Positions 10,575 to 19,994 of a stretch of DNA of 64,000 bases are shown one piece after another. The number at the start of each line of letters is the position of its first letter. Position 1 is the stretch's first letter. Location of the stretch: positions 1 to 64,000 of the forward strand of contig NW_026082998.1 in assembly GCF_020184175.1 (NCBI RefSeq), in the 5' to 3' direction. Made by a program: the position numbers and the translations under genes. The notes below the pieces were generated by a model. It had not been told where the DNA came from, ran no database searches, and saw nothing but the letters and a program-made list of their open reading frames with translations. Source of the DNA: Aphis gossypii. Taxonomy: Eukaryota > Arthropoda > Insecta > Hemiptera > Aphididae.

Positions 10575-12017
10575 CATGTGATGATGTAATACAACGATGG
10601 CGACAAACGAAACAATTTGCAGATATTAAAGGCATAAAGATAATAGTATTTGCTTGATTCATTTGTTCCATTATAACCAAGAGCTCAAGGCAGAAATGTT
10701 TGTACCTTGATTACTAAACAGTCAACCTTGTGAAAAATTGTTTCGATCAGCTCGTTCATTAACATCAACTTTTTCAACCGTTATAAAATGTAATATATAA
10801 GATTTAATACATCGTCTATACAGAATAGAAATGTAAAATATTATTAAAAATGATCTAAGTAACTCAAAAAATACTGAACTAAATGATGCTTATGATGAAC
10901 TCGGCATACAGTTTAATTTTCCTGTTAATCATCCCACAGAAAAAGAGAAAAATAAAGAGTAAATGAACAATGAAGAATTACAATCAATGACAGACATTCG
11001 TATTTAAGAAGTAGTAGAAAAAAGTTTACACGATGTTTAATTGCTAGTAATAAGTTTAGGGTTAATGGAATAAAGCATGTTAGTTGACAAGTCAATTAAA
11101 AAAACAATTATTAGTTGGATATCAGTTAAATCTAAAAAAGTAAATTATAAAAATCTAGATCCTAAATGAAATAACAACAGTAATAATGACAGTGATGATG
11201 ACGTTCAAAATGAACATACTAATGAAAGCACTAATTTGGGAGCAGATAAAGGTGACTGTGATCGTTGTGATCAGGAATTATTTGACCAAGATACAGACGA
11301 ATTTGATCAATTAAACAATACTTCACAAATTGATCTTACCATCTACCTAGGGTTGAACAGTACTCATAAAACAAAAATTACTGATTTAAATTTGAAGGAC
11401 TATTCAAAAGAACTAGACGAAAAAGACTTATATACTGATAGTCCATTTGTACGTTTATGTTTATCTTCATCAATAGCTGTAGTAATAAGAAAAGGTTTTC
11501 TCTATGTTAGCTTTTGGAAAACAATAAAGAACGAATAAGCATTGATAGACTAAGAAGATTTATTGTTAACGCCAAACCTTCCATTAAAAGTATTCTTAAA
11601 GATAACCATACTAAGACACCATTATCTGAAGATGAAACATCTTCACATGTTTCAAATGAATCCAATTTTGTATTACATGACAGCCCAGATACTGAAAGTT
11701 CTGATGATGACAAAAATAATAGTAACAAAATAAATATTGAAAAGGAAAAATATTATGCTGTAATGTATGACATAGGATGGTACATTGGTCGTGTAATTGA
11801 AACAAACCATGATACAGGTCATAATCTGTATTCAGTAAAATTCCTTAAAGCAAAATTAGATACTTTTATATGGCCTCGAACTCCATCAATTGAATTAGTT
11901 GATTCTAAGTTTATGTTTTACGGACCTATTGAATTTTCAGGCTGTGTGCAGTTCAAGATGAAGAGAGCTGATTATTTAAAAAATAACAGTTTGTATAAGG
12001 AAATAAAAAAAAAATAA
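10575..12017 (+). pseudogene. Decayed transposase-like gene of unknown class
   Basis: Plus-strand fragments in changing frames read DVIQRWRQTKQFADIKGIK, then NSQPCEKLFRSARSLTSTFS, then a long acidic region (11190-11400) and a C-terminal domain at about 11750-12010 with KYYAVMYDIGWYIGRV, KFLKAKLDTFIWP and FYGPIEF. The SQPCE.LFR.ARS.TSTFS motif resembles C-terminal parts of transposases whose catalytic Glu sits in it, which is inference. The last domain looks like a small SH3-like or Tudor-like barrel and recurs in repetitive genes of insects and cnidarians. At least five stops and frameshifts are present before 11236. I do not know the superfamily. Confidence 0.45.
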
Positions 12018-12213
12018 AAAATAATGTTAATTATAATATTTAGCACACTTTATTATTTTATTTAAATCCTGTTTACATCTTATTTTGTATCGAATAGTTT
12101 GTTATTTATTCTATTGTCTATTATTATTAAAATTATTATTATTACCTACTAAATATTGTATAATATTATTAGTTAGAAATAGATATCTACCTGAGTAATT
12201 GTTTTATTAGTAG

Positions 12214-12333
12214 TATAAAATGGACAGATCTGAAACATAGTCCCCTGATCCTTTCTGATCCTTGCTGATCCGCGTATAAAATGGACAGTTCTGAAACATA
12301 TCCCCCTGATCCTTGCTGACCCGCTGAGCCTTA
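12214..12333. repeat. Two tandem copies of a 60-bp unit
   Basis: TATAAAATGGACAGATCTGA starts a unit at 12214 and a near copy starts at 12274. Each is followed by CATA..CCCCTGATCC and several CTGATCC or CTGACCC motifs. Confidence 0.75.
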
Positions 12334-12356
12334 CTGACCCCGCAGACCCCTCCGCC

Positions 12357-12504
12357 CGCTACGTGTGTGACGTATGTTCCGCATGACCCATACCGCCCGA
12401 TCCACTACGTGTGTGACGTATTTTTACACCAAAGCCCCCTGACCATCATGTCCCCGCCTCCTGCCGCAGACCCAGCCACTACGTGTATGACGTATTTTTA
12501 CACC
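12357..12504. repeat. Three copies of CTACGTGTGTGACGTAT
   Basis: The motif occurs near 12359, 12404 and 12479 (the last with one change, CTACGTGTATGACGTAT). The last two continue with TTTTACACC. TGACGTA resembles a CRE-type site, so these could be bound by a bZIP protein; this is inference. Confidence 0.6.
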
Positions 12505-12658
12505 GCCACCGTGGTTATCGAGTTATCAATTACGCTTATCATATTATTGTACATTCACCATTTACCGTACATATACTTCAGTCACCAGTTACATAATGTA
12601 TTCAACAACGTCTTTAATAACGTTTTTTCATCACATAATGCAAAATATAACAATAATC

Positions 12659-12676
12659 TGGTGTTGGAATCGAACC
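12659..12676 (+). other. Primer-binding-site-like motif
   Basis: TGGTGTTGGAATCGAACC is an 18-bp match to the form of a retrotransposon primer-binding site: TGG, then the complement of a tRNA 3' end including the T-loop. No LTR with TG...CA ends could be fixed upstream and no gag-pol follows, so it may be the stump of a retroelement or a chance hit. Confidence 0.25.
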
Positions 12677-12807
12677 GGGTATGTACTACCTCTATCGTAC
12701 ATATTTCCCCACTTCAACTCTAACTCCATTGATAATTATTGTTAAAACTGTTATATATAATGTATTTTATTGTAACAAATAACGTCCTGATCAAATTAAA
12801 AAGCATC

Positions 12808-12915
12808 GTCAGTAGAAATATGAAATATTCCATTACATCGACATGCATCGACAGGTCCGAATAGAAATATGAGGAATTTATTTCAGTACATCGATATGCA
12901 TCGACATGTCCGATC
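12808..12915. repeat. Two tandem copies of a roughly 55-bp unit
   Basis: The unit GTAGAAATATGA...ACATCGACATGCATCGAC at 12808-12860 is repeated with changes at 12861-12915 (ATAGAAATATGA...ACATCGATATGCATCGAC). It lies upstream of the first Polinton gene and may be part of the element's terminal or promoter region. Confidence 0.65.
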
Positions 12916-13153
12916 AGTCTATTGTTATTAACATGTATAAGATATGTATTTAAGCCCCGAATTATGAGTCACACGTCTATCCTTTGTCTTTAAGGAATTT
13001 ACCCCTACCTATTATTGTTTGAAATGCACATATGCTTGGCTCTACAAGAGCAGACAATCATTCAGTCTGTCCTCAACCTTATACTGTTTCTCACGTCTCA
13101 ACCGTTCTCTCGCAGTTTTTATATTTTTTCAGTGTTTAATATTTTTATAAGTG

Positions 13154-14160
13154 ATGGCTGGATCAATCGCTGACAACTCTGTCTTGTATAGAAAGAAGAC
13201 TTTTACTTATGTGCCACCGACACCACCAGCTGAACTCATCGAATCTACTAGCTACACACTAGACTTTGCATCCCGTAAGTTTGTACATATTGGTTTTGAC
13301 CCGAGTGAAAAATTACAAGTCGTTGTTCATTTATTAACTTCATCGCGTGACATGTAATATTACGATTAGAAAAAAATATTCGGAAAAAAATATTCGGGTT
13401 TATGGTCATATCTTATCGTTCATATCAGACACACCACAAAAATATAAGAGAGTTATATTTTATGAAGACGAAAAAATGAAACTATCGAGTATGACGTACA
13501 GCGGAGAAAATGTGTTGGTGATTGAAACAAAAAATCGTGATGGATGTAGAGTACTGCTGAATCGGGGCGACCTTCTTCGACTTTAATATCTCGAATGTTC
13601 TATTTTCGAGAGCATCGTGCGAAAAGAAGTATTCACCGCTCTGTTGATTATAAAACAATATGAAGAAATTGTCGTGTACCTCGACAAGAAATGTAGGCAG
13701 CATAAATCACCACCGAAAACTGTTGACGAGATGGTAGTTTTCATTAAGAACATACAAGACGATCGAGTCGTTAAATCTATACCAAATTTCTCCAATCAAA
13801 TACAGATGTGTGCAGCTGAATAGTTAGCTGAATCATAGTTACACCAGAGGGCAAACAACTCGCATGAGGTAATTAAAAAATATATTATTATTCCTTAAAC
13901 AACAATTATTAAATATTTTTTTTAAATTTTAGTATTCCAATGAAACGACGGTCATTTCGCCAATGTCGTCACCAACACAAATGTCACCACCTACACCGAT
14001 GTCAACACCACCACCGAGTTTCACAATGTAATCGCCGAGCAGAGCAGTCGATGAAAACGATGGGCCGTTACATTTCAACACGCGATCATTATCGAAAACG
14101 TGCAACTTCGATTCAGCCGTATCGGAAATGTATTTTGTACCAAAACGTAAACTATTTTAA
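13154..14160 (+). pseudogene. Polinton-associated protein of unknown function, two exons
   Basis: The start codon at 13154 opens a frame reading MAGSIADNSVLYRKKTF, with a proline-rich PPTPPAELIE stretch. A frameshift near 13345 leads into the piece 13360-13586, and a TAA then separates it from 13602-13868, which has two more TAG codons near its end. A GT-AG intron (13869-13932, 64 bp) joins to an exon with a Pro/Met/Ser/Thr-rich tail, another TAA, and a final stop at 14160. All pieces after 13360 share one frame across the stops, so one gene has decayed by point mutation. I do not recognise the protein. Its place beside the capsid gene makes a virion or regulatory role possible, which is inference. 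Confidence 0.6.
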
Positions 14161-14241
14161 TTTCAGATATGTATTGTGTAAAATAAAAAGACATGTATAT
14201 AAAAAAGTATTTTCATTTATTTATATTAAGTTTTACAATAT

Positions 14242-15453
14242 TTACAAGGTTCTTACTTCTCCGTTAAACGGATTGTAAGTTATAATTTGGTCATGTAATA
14301 TTAAACAATATGCTGAAGTGGAAGCTGGGAACGCTTCGTCTGTTTCTAGTTCAATCCTTAGGTCGATAGTTGACATTTTTACATTATCGTTCTGCTTGAT
14401 CATATCAACAACCATAATCGGACACAGATTTTTGAAATCTGTTCGGTTCAGCAGAGGTGTCACTTCGTCATGGCCGTAGTAAGATTTTTGAAACTCTACA
14501 TAGAAGCGGTATAATGTAGCCAACTTATTCCTGGTAAAGTCGCTTTGGAAATCTTCATAGGGAAACACTTCTGAGTTTAAATAGACCTTCAAGTTTTTAA
14601 TTTTACAATGGTCAAAATGTGACATAGTTTTATATATAGTTTTATTAATTTGTTAGATGTCTTCACTTTCCAGGAATGCGAAGTGTTTTGAGGTAAAAAA
14701 GGATATTCACACAACTCCCACGATCTAAACGCGCATGTCAACGGTTTCTGATTGTTTACTACTTTCAACAATCTTATTTTTTCTTTATCACTGACCTTGA
14801 CTATGGGCATTCTCCATAATATTTTTGTTGTGTTTATTTTCACATCTTTTAGTTTAGGAGCGTCTGCGACAACTTCATTATTCTTATACTGCTTAACGGC
14901 ATTTATATCCAGTGATGCTCTGTTTAATATAAGTTGTTGGTTACAATTTATTAAAATACGTTTGTAATCTTCACAAAAACCGAACAAATCTTTAAGATTA
15001 ATACAACCATTAAAATTGCCGCTTTCAATAAAATCTTTATTAGCATTTTTAATATCGTTATCCCAGCCAGAGTTGTGATGTGATGTAATATTCGTTTTAT
15101 TATACGAACAATATCCCTTTAATGTAGTGGTTATACCTGGATTAGCGAGTTTTTGAATTTGAATGCCGTTTATCTCATATTTCATTTCGGAGAAAAGAAA
15201 CGCCAGCCCGTTGTTTATAAATCGGATGTCATCACTCATCAGTAATATCTGCAGGTTTAATTATTGTTCCTTCGATGTAAATATAACTCTCACATGGTAA
15301 AGTATAAGATTCTGTGTTATGTAGTGCGATACGCACTTCATCGTTATTGGAGAGAGCTGACGTAGAATAAGGTAAAAAAGAATGATATTCAATTTGAGTT
15401 ATTCTGCAATCGTCGGTGTATCCGGCCGTAACATCTAAATACATGTCATCCAT
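14242..15453 (-). pseudogene. Polinton major capsid protein (double jelly-roll type), broken
   Basis: Three consecutive pieces make one protein of about 400 residues. The N-terminal piece (15453-15232) includes TQIEYHSFLPYS and NNDEVRIA. The middle (15239-14589) starts DDIRFINNGLAFLFSEM and includes NPGITTTLKGY, LFGFCEDYKRIL and ILWRMPIVKVSD. The C-terminal piece (14625-14242) includes FPASTSAYCLILHDQI. The pieces are separated by one frameshift at about 15236 and another at about 14615. The pattern matches the double jelly-roll capsid proteins predicted for Polintons and the related adintoviruses. These form the icosahedral shell in the viral form; whether Polintons make particles is not settled here. 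The neighbouring penton and protease support the call. Confidence 0.75.
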
Positions 15454-15626
15454 ATTAAATAGCGTTTAACGAACGTAAAAAAGCTAAATTGGATGTTGTT
15501 AGACTGTGTACAACTTGTCTTCGTGTCGAATTTTTCTTCAGAGTTGTTGTCCGGTTTGTGTTATTAACGCGACTAACGGACTTTACACGTGCAGTCCTAT
15601 ATATATTAAAAAATTGCAAACCCATA

Positions 15627-16230
15627 TCACGAGTCTTGAATTAATAAACGTACCGATATCGGCTCACCTCGTAGATCGATCAACTCGTCGTTCTGATTTT
15701 TTAAAATTCTACTAGCATGCGTTATAGATTTAAAATTAAGCGAGTAAAATACCAAATGCGGCGGGACCTCTATTATATTATAACCTGGAGGTGCAGTCGG
15801 GTAAAACTCGTGTATTGTATGGCACTGCTTTCCGTTGATGAATGAACCTGTAGCTAGGTTTGATTCGATATATATACAGTTTGTTTTTGTAATATTAACC
15901 ACCGTATCAGATTCATGTTTTACATTACCAGCATATTTTCGATTTTTGAATCCCAGCAACTGACCAATGTTATTAGGCATGGTAAAATCTACAGCTTCGT
16001 TACACCACATTGTACTTTTTAGTGTATTATTATCAGCTTTCAATTCGAATATTATATCTGTATCATGTAATATGCGATGTATTGCTGACTCGATTTCATA
16101 TAATTCGTAAGAATCAGTAGGTATTGTAAAAACGCTACTGATCGCATAACCTGTCTGCTCGTTGTATGCGAATCCTATTTTATTACACTTGTCGTTTATA
16201 TTTGGAATAGAGTTATTTGTTCGAAATCCC
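15627..16230 (-). pseudogene. Polinton minor capsid (penton) protein, start lost
   Basis: The frame reads NNSIPNINDKCNKIGFAYN near its start and TIPTDSYELYEIESAI, then FTMPNNIGQLLGF, TGSFINGKQCHTIHEF and PTAPPGYNIIEVP. This order fits the single jelly-roll penton of Polintons. The frame is open to 16313, but beyond about 16230 it is antisense-free shadow sequence in a different frame of the protease. The true N-terminus (start and first strand) is missing, so penton sequence runs straight out of the protease tail in another frame. This suggests a deletion that fused the two genes. Confidence 0.7.
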
Positions 16231-16741
16231 AACAGACAAAAATCATAAGCACAAGTGTCCACAGTTTGTCGTATTATATTTTTGGTGTTTATCGTAATTA
16301 TATTCGATATCACAACCGTTGAAATATTTTTGTATTTCTAACGGCGGCGTTAAATTTCCAAAACTATCGTAATATTTAACTTTTTTTCAGATTTTTTTAT
16401 ACGCTACCCAATGCGTACCTGTACCGTTTTCTATGTTCAAATTAACCACAGCAGACTCTTGATGCTTAGCTCTTGGAGGCAACTTGTCTCTGGAAAACAC
16501 ACCGATGAAATGAGGTATTTTCAACATGTCTGCGTATTTTATAATCTCATAGTCGTACAACGCTCTCTTGGGTAACGTGGAAGTTAGTTTTTTGTCGTTT
16601 TTCTAGTTTACTTTACCGATCCGCCTTTGTAAGGTGCTAGGTATAAACCTTTACCTTTAACAATTTTATAAGACTACCCCTTGTGCGGTGTAAGATATAA
16701 ACCTTTCCCTAAATGAATAGGTGTGTTTTTACCGGAATTTA
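16195..16741 (-). pseudogene. Polinton adenain-like cysteine protease
   Basis: The N-terminal part holds two copies of GKGLYL.P.KG (16720-16620), with stops between them. It is followed by LPKRALYDYEIIKYADML, IPHFIGVFSRDKLP, GTGTHWVAYKK (catalytic His), YYDSFGNL (acidic residue) and, at about 16230, TNCGHLCL (catalytic Cys). All three catalytic residues are still visible. Stops occur after AYKKI and right after GHLCL. Such proteases process capsid precursors in adenovirus-like particles. The gene lies between the core protein and penton genes on the same strand. Confidence 0.75.
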
Positions 16742-16742
16742 A

Positions 16743-17425
16743 TTAATTTACGACTTTAACTATATTACCGACACCGCTGGTAAGAGCGCCCAACGCCGAT
16801 AAACTAGTGAAAATAGGTATTAAAGGTAGAACACCGCCCTTTTTCGGTATTGGTATAATTCTTGGAGTTTTCTTATTTTTAGATTTTTTTTGATTTTTTT
16901 TCGCATCCGACAGACTTGTTCTTACTAACTTGGTTATATTCTTTTCGTTAATTTTATTTTTGATTGATTTTTTTGCTGTCGAAACCATCTGTTTAAATCC
17001 GCAACCAGCGCCAAACTTGCGTTTTGCCTTCATAGCTGTAGTAACCAACCAGGACGCAGCTTTTTCCTTAATACCAGTGTTTTTAGATTTACACTTCCCA
17101 AGCTTGATTTTCCAATATTTCGTCAGCTCTATGTCTATCGGTTAGCGAATTGCTGTTTTCATACGCTATGTCATGAGCTCTGGCCAACTCGTCTAGTCTG
17201 TTTATGCCCCGTTCACCGCTTGCCAATCTTTCTTTTAATTTAGTACCAGGACCAGCAAATCTGAAAAAAAAATAAAAACAAACATTTTAGGTATGATTTA
17301 ATCATATAGTGAGTAATGTCTTACCTATAGCCGGGTAGATGTAATTCCACTGGTAAATGATTTATAACTGAGTTAATAAGACCGGAACCTTTATTGTTAC
17401 GAACGCGAGACTTCGTGTGACGCAT
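16743..17425 (-). pseudogene. PLA2-domain and basic core (PX-like) protein, two exons
   Basis: Exon 1 (17325-17425) starts MRHTKSRVRNN and ends in HLPVELHLPGY. A 64-bp GT-AG intron (17261-17324) follows. Exon 2 opens with FAGPGTKLKERL and has RAHDIAYENS. GPGT is the calcium loop and HDIAY the catalytic His-Asp of a parvovirus-type phospholipase A2 domain. After one frameshift near 17095 the frame continues with a Lys-rich stretch (16743-17048) ending in PLIPIFTSLSALGALTSGVG, a hydrophobic tail like those of virion core or membrane-active peptides. A PLA2 domain in viral capsids serves endosome escape. Both catalytic motifs are intact; the frameshift breaks the link to the tail. Confidence 0.75.
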
Positions 17426-17459
17426 TCAAGTACATATCATTGATATTTATAGTGAAAAA
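17426..17459. promoter_or_regulatory. 34-bp divergent gene start region
   Basis: The start codons of the PLA2/core gene (minus, 17425) and the ATPase gene (plus, 17460) are only 34 bp apart. The AT-rich gap must hold both 5' leaders or be covered by overlapping transcripts. Both starts are inferred from domain order. Confidence 0.5.
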
Positions 17460-18121
17460 ATGCGCTTCATCGAGCAACAGAAAAAACTAAGAATTTATAA
17501 CATTGATACTCCGGATACAATACAGTTTAGACATGGTGAGCTATTTCCAAACACTATACGCTCATTGGTGTTGGGGAGTTCCGGTTGTGGTTGTTGACGA
17601 AAACGGTCTACGTTTTGAAAACGTTTACATATACCTACTCTAAAACATTAGAACAACCAAAATATAAATTATTAAAACGTATAATCGATGATATTGACGG
17701 TATTAAAATTTTTACATTTTTCGAGAATGATAAAGTCATTTCTCCTGAAAAAGTTTTACCAAACTCTATATTTATCATGGACGATGTTATTGGAGAACAT
17801 CAGCAAGTGATACGGGAATTCTTTTGTAGAGGGCGGCACAATAAAATAGATATATTTTATCTAGCTCAGAGTTATTCAAAAGTACCAAAGCAGTTGATCC
17901 GCGACAATGCAAATTTGATAGTATTATTCAAACAAGATGAGACAAATTTAAAACATGTATACAATGAACACTGTTCGGGTGATATGACATACATACAATT
18001 TAAACATTTTTGCGTTACGTGTTGGAACCGTGACAGATTTGCATTCGTCGTTATTTGTAAAGATAGCGAGCGCGATAACGGACGTTATCGTTATGGTTTT
18101 GATACTTTTGTTGTTATATAA
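17460..18121 (+). pseudogene. Polinton genome-packaging ATPase (FtsK/HerA type)
   Basis: The frame starts MRFIEQQKKLRIYN and reaches the Walker A site as LGSSGCGC, immediately followed by a stop. The next codons resume in another frame with the K and T of the motif, so a 1- to 2-base insertion lies at about 17588. The second part (17600-18121) carries SIFIMDDVIG (Walker B), FCRGRHNKIDIFYLAQSYSK and PKQLIRDNANLIVLF. This is the A32-like packaging ATPase found in Polintons and related viruses. It is expected to drive DNA into capsids. It cannot make a full protein because the frameshift falls inside the nucleotide-binding loop. Confidence 0.85.
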
Positions 18122-18149
18122 GGCGATGTATAAAATTAAATTTTCCATT

Positions 18150-18894
18150 TAAAACGCAGTCATAAAGGATGAAGGTAGTATATTAGATGAGTAAGTTAAG
18201 GCTAAAGAAAATATTAAACGTAAATATATTGCATTAAAAACTGGAGAAGCAAATGTTCAACAATTAATGTCACAAACTTTTAAACCTATTATCGAGCCCT
18301 TAACTAAAATATCGAATACAGCCGAATCGCCATCGATCAAAATAAAAAATAACGACGATCTTAATGAAAAGTATCAACAAGAAATTGAAAATCGGTTTCA
18401 CTCTATAGATTTAGATAAAACCTATGGCCCGAAAAAAATTTCAGATGGAAATATTATCTCGGGCGATAAAGAAGTAAAATTTATTGAAAACTCTATTCTT
18501 ATCGACGGTACTACTTATTCAACAACCTCGGGTCTAATCCAGTTATTATTTTTGATAAATCCACTTATTTACACCGAAAACGATCTACAAGTATATAAAT
18601 CTATATTAATTCAGACATCGGCACATTTGACCTTAAAAAGTAAAAAAATCAAAAAAAAGTGGTTCTAAATATAAGGATATAATACATAAATTATTTCCCT
18701 CCGGTGGTCGACTATCTATGAAGTTGCAGAAAAATAACTTAGTGTATTGGGATAATCCGAATGAGTTAGTCGATCGGTTACGATTACTTCTGGCTTCGAA
18801 AGCTGCCGGTAATACAGGCGTCTCCAATGAAATAATATCGATTTTCGAAGAATTACTTGAAGCTGGGCTAATAAAACGAATACCAAAAGTCTAA
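18150..18894 (+). pseudogene. Polinton DUF8207-like protein
   Basis: The first piece has helical, charged sequence around KRKYIALKTGEANVQQLM. It goes on to KTYGPKKISDGN, FIENSILIDGTTYSTTSGLIQLLF and NPLIYTENDLQVYKSIL. A frameshift in an A-rich tract near 18650 leads to KDIIHKLFPSGGRLSMK and VYWDNPNELVDRLRLLLASK, ending at 18894. The YGP...Y..T.GL..L motif is typical of a conserved Polinton protein of unknown role. A further in-frame TAG lies at about 18190. Confidence 0.65.
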
Positions 18895-19795
18895 ACGTGA
18901 TATCGCTATTGAACTACACAAACCGTCACGGAAAAACTTCGTAAGGCGCAGAGTCAACGTATATGGAAAAAATGATTTATGGCAGACCGACTTGGTGGAA
19001 ATGATACCGTATTCAAAGAAAAATAAAGGTTACAAGTATATTTTATGCGTGATAGACTGCTTTACTAAATTTGCGTGGGCCGTGCCATTTAAATCGAAAA
19101 CTGGAAAAGAAGTCGCAAACGCAATGTCTAAAATATTACTAGACCGCTCACCGAAACTTTTACAACTAGAAAACGGTAAAGAATTTTACAACACCATTTT
19201 CGACACATTGATGACCAAATATAATAATCACAAATATTTTACGTTTAGCATCATGAAAGTGTGCATTGTCGAACGATTTAATCGTACATTAAAAGAAAAA
19301 ATGTTTAGAGAATTTACGGCGCGTGGTTCACACGAATGGATTTCAATTTTACCAAAGCTGCTTAACGAATATAACAATTCAAAACATAGAACGATAGGAA
19401 TGACTCCGACGCAAGCAGATTTAAATGCTTCAACGGTTACAATAAAACAACGTGAGATTAATAATGAGAGAATTAAATTCAAAGTAAGTGATAACGTCCG
19501 TATCAGTACACAAAAAGGTGTGTTTACAAAAGGTTATTTACCCAATTGGTCTACGGAAATATTCGAGATTATCAAAATAAATAGAACATTGCCCGTCACT
19601 TATCAGTTACAAGATTATACGGGTAAACCGATTTCCGGTTGATTTTACTCGGATGAAATACATAAAACCAAACACCCGAACGAATATCTGATCGAAAAAA
19701 TTATACGTAAAAAGCAAAATCAGATGTTTGTCAAGTGGCTCGGATTTGATAACACGCATAATAGTTGGATAAATACACGCCATGTTAAAGTATAG
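18895..19795 (+). pseudogene. Polinton integrase with chromodomain
   Basis: DLWQTDLVEM gives the first catalytic Asp, and VERFNRTLKEKMF the Glu. The second catalytic position, normally Asp in an S/T-D-x-G-x-E-F motif, here reads LQLENGKEF, a Glu in place of Asp. The rve core is followed by KVSDNVRI, a beta-rich region, and after one stop (19642) by a chromodomain with NQMFVKWLGFDNTHNSWI ending at 19795. The N-terminal zinc-binding HH-CC domain is absent: the frame begins abruptly at RDIAIELHKPSRKNF. This enzyme type inserts Polinton DNA into the genome. Missing N-terminus, changed catalytic residue and stop show it is dead. Confidence 0.85.
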
Positions 19796-19817
19796 TGTCA
19801 GTAGTAATATGACCATT

Positions 19818-19994
19818 GACCATGAACTTATTTGGAGGTTCTCAAGCTAGTAAAACAAAAAAAATTATATATAATTATAATTATATAGATATTCAGTCAA
19901 GTAATAAAACATTACATAATGAAATAAATAATCAGCAGAAAGAAATTCATATCATAAAAAGTAATGTTGTTCATCTACTAACAAATGTAATTTA
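19818..19994 (+). CDS. Small hypothetical protein
   Basis: A 58-codon frame starts MNLFGGSQASKTKK and continues with a Lys/Asn/Gln-rich helix to a stop at 19994. It lies right after the integrase on the same strand and overlaps the end of the polymerase relic on the other strand. An N-terminal glycine-rich start followed by a coiled helix is seen in small Polinton proteins, but I cannot name it. It may be chance. Confidence 0.25.

Larger units (their letters stand above)
12018..13150. other. Non-coding, repeat-rich left flank of the Polinton relic
   Basis: No gene is seen. The stretch holds three groups of short repeats (12214-12333, 12357-12504, 12808-12915) and a primer-binding-site-like motif (12659-12676). 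A TATTTAAG box lies at 12947-12954, and TTCAGTCTG at 13061 resembles an arthropod initiator, but their spacing does not fit a single core promoter. Confidence 0.5.

Noticed and set aside
12659..12735. Possible tRNA gene on the minus strand
   Set aside because: A T-loop-like GGTTCGATTCC is present, but the T-stem does not pair and no acceptor or anticodon arm can be folded.
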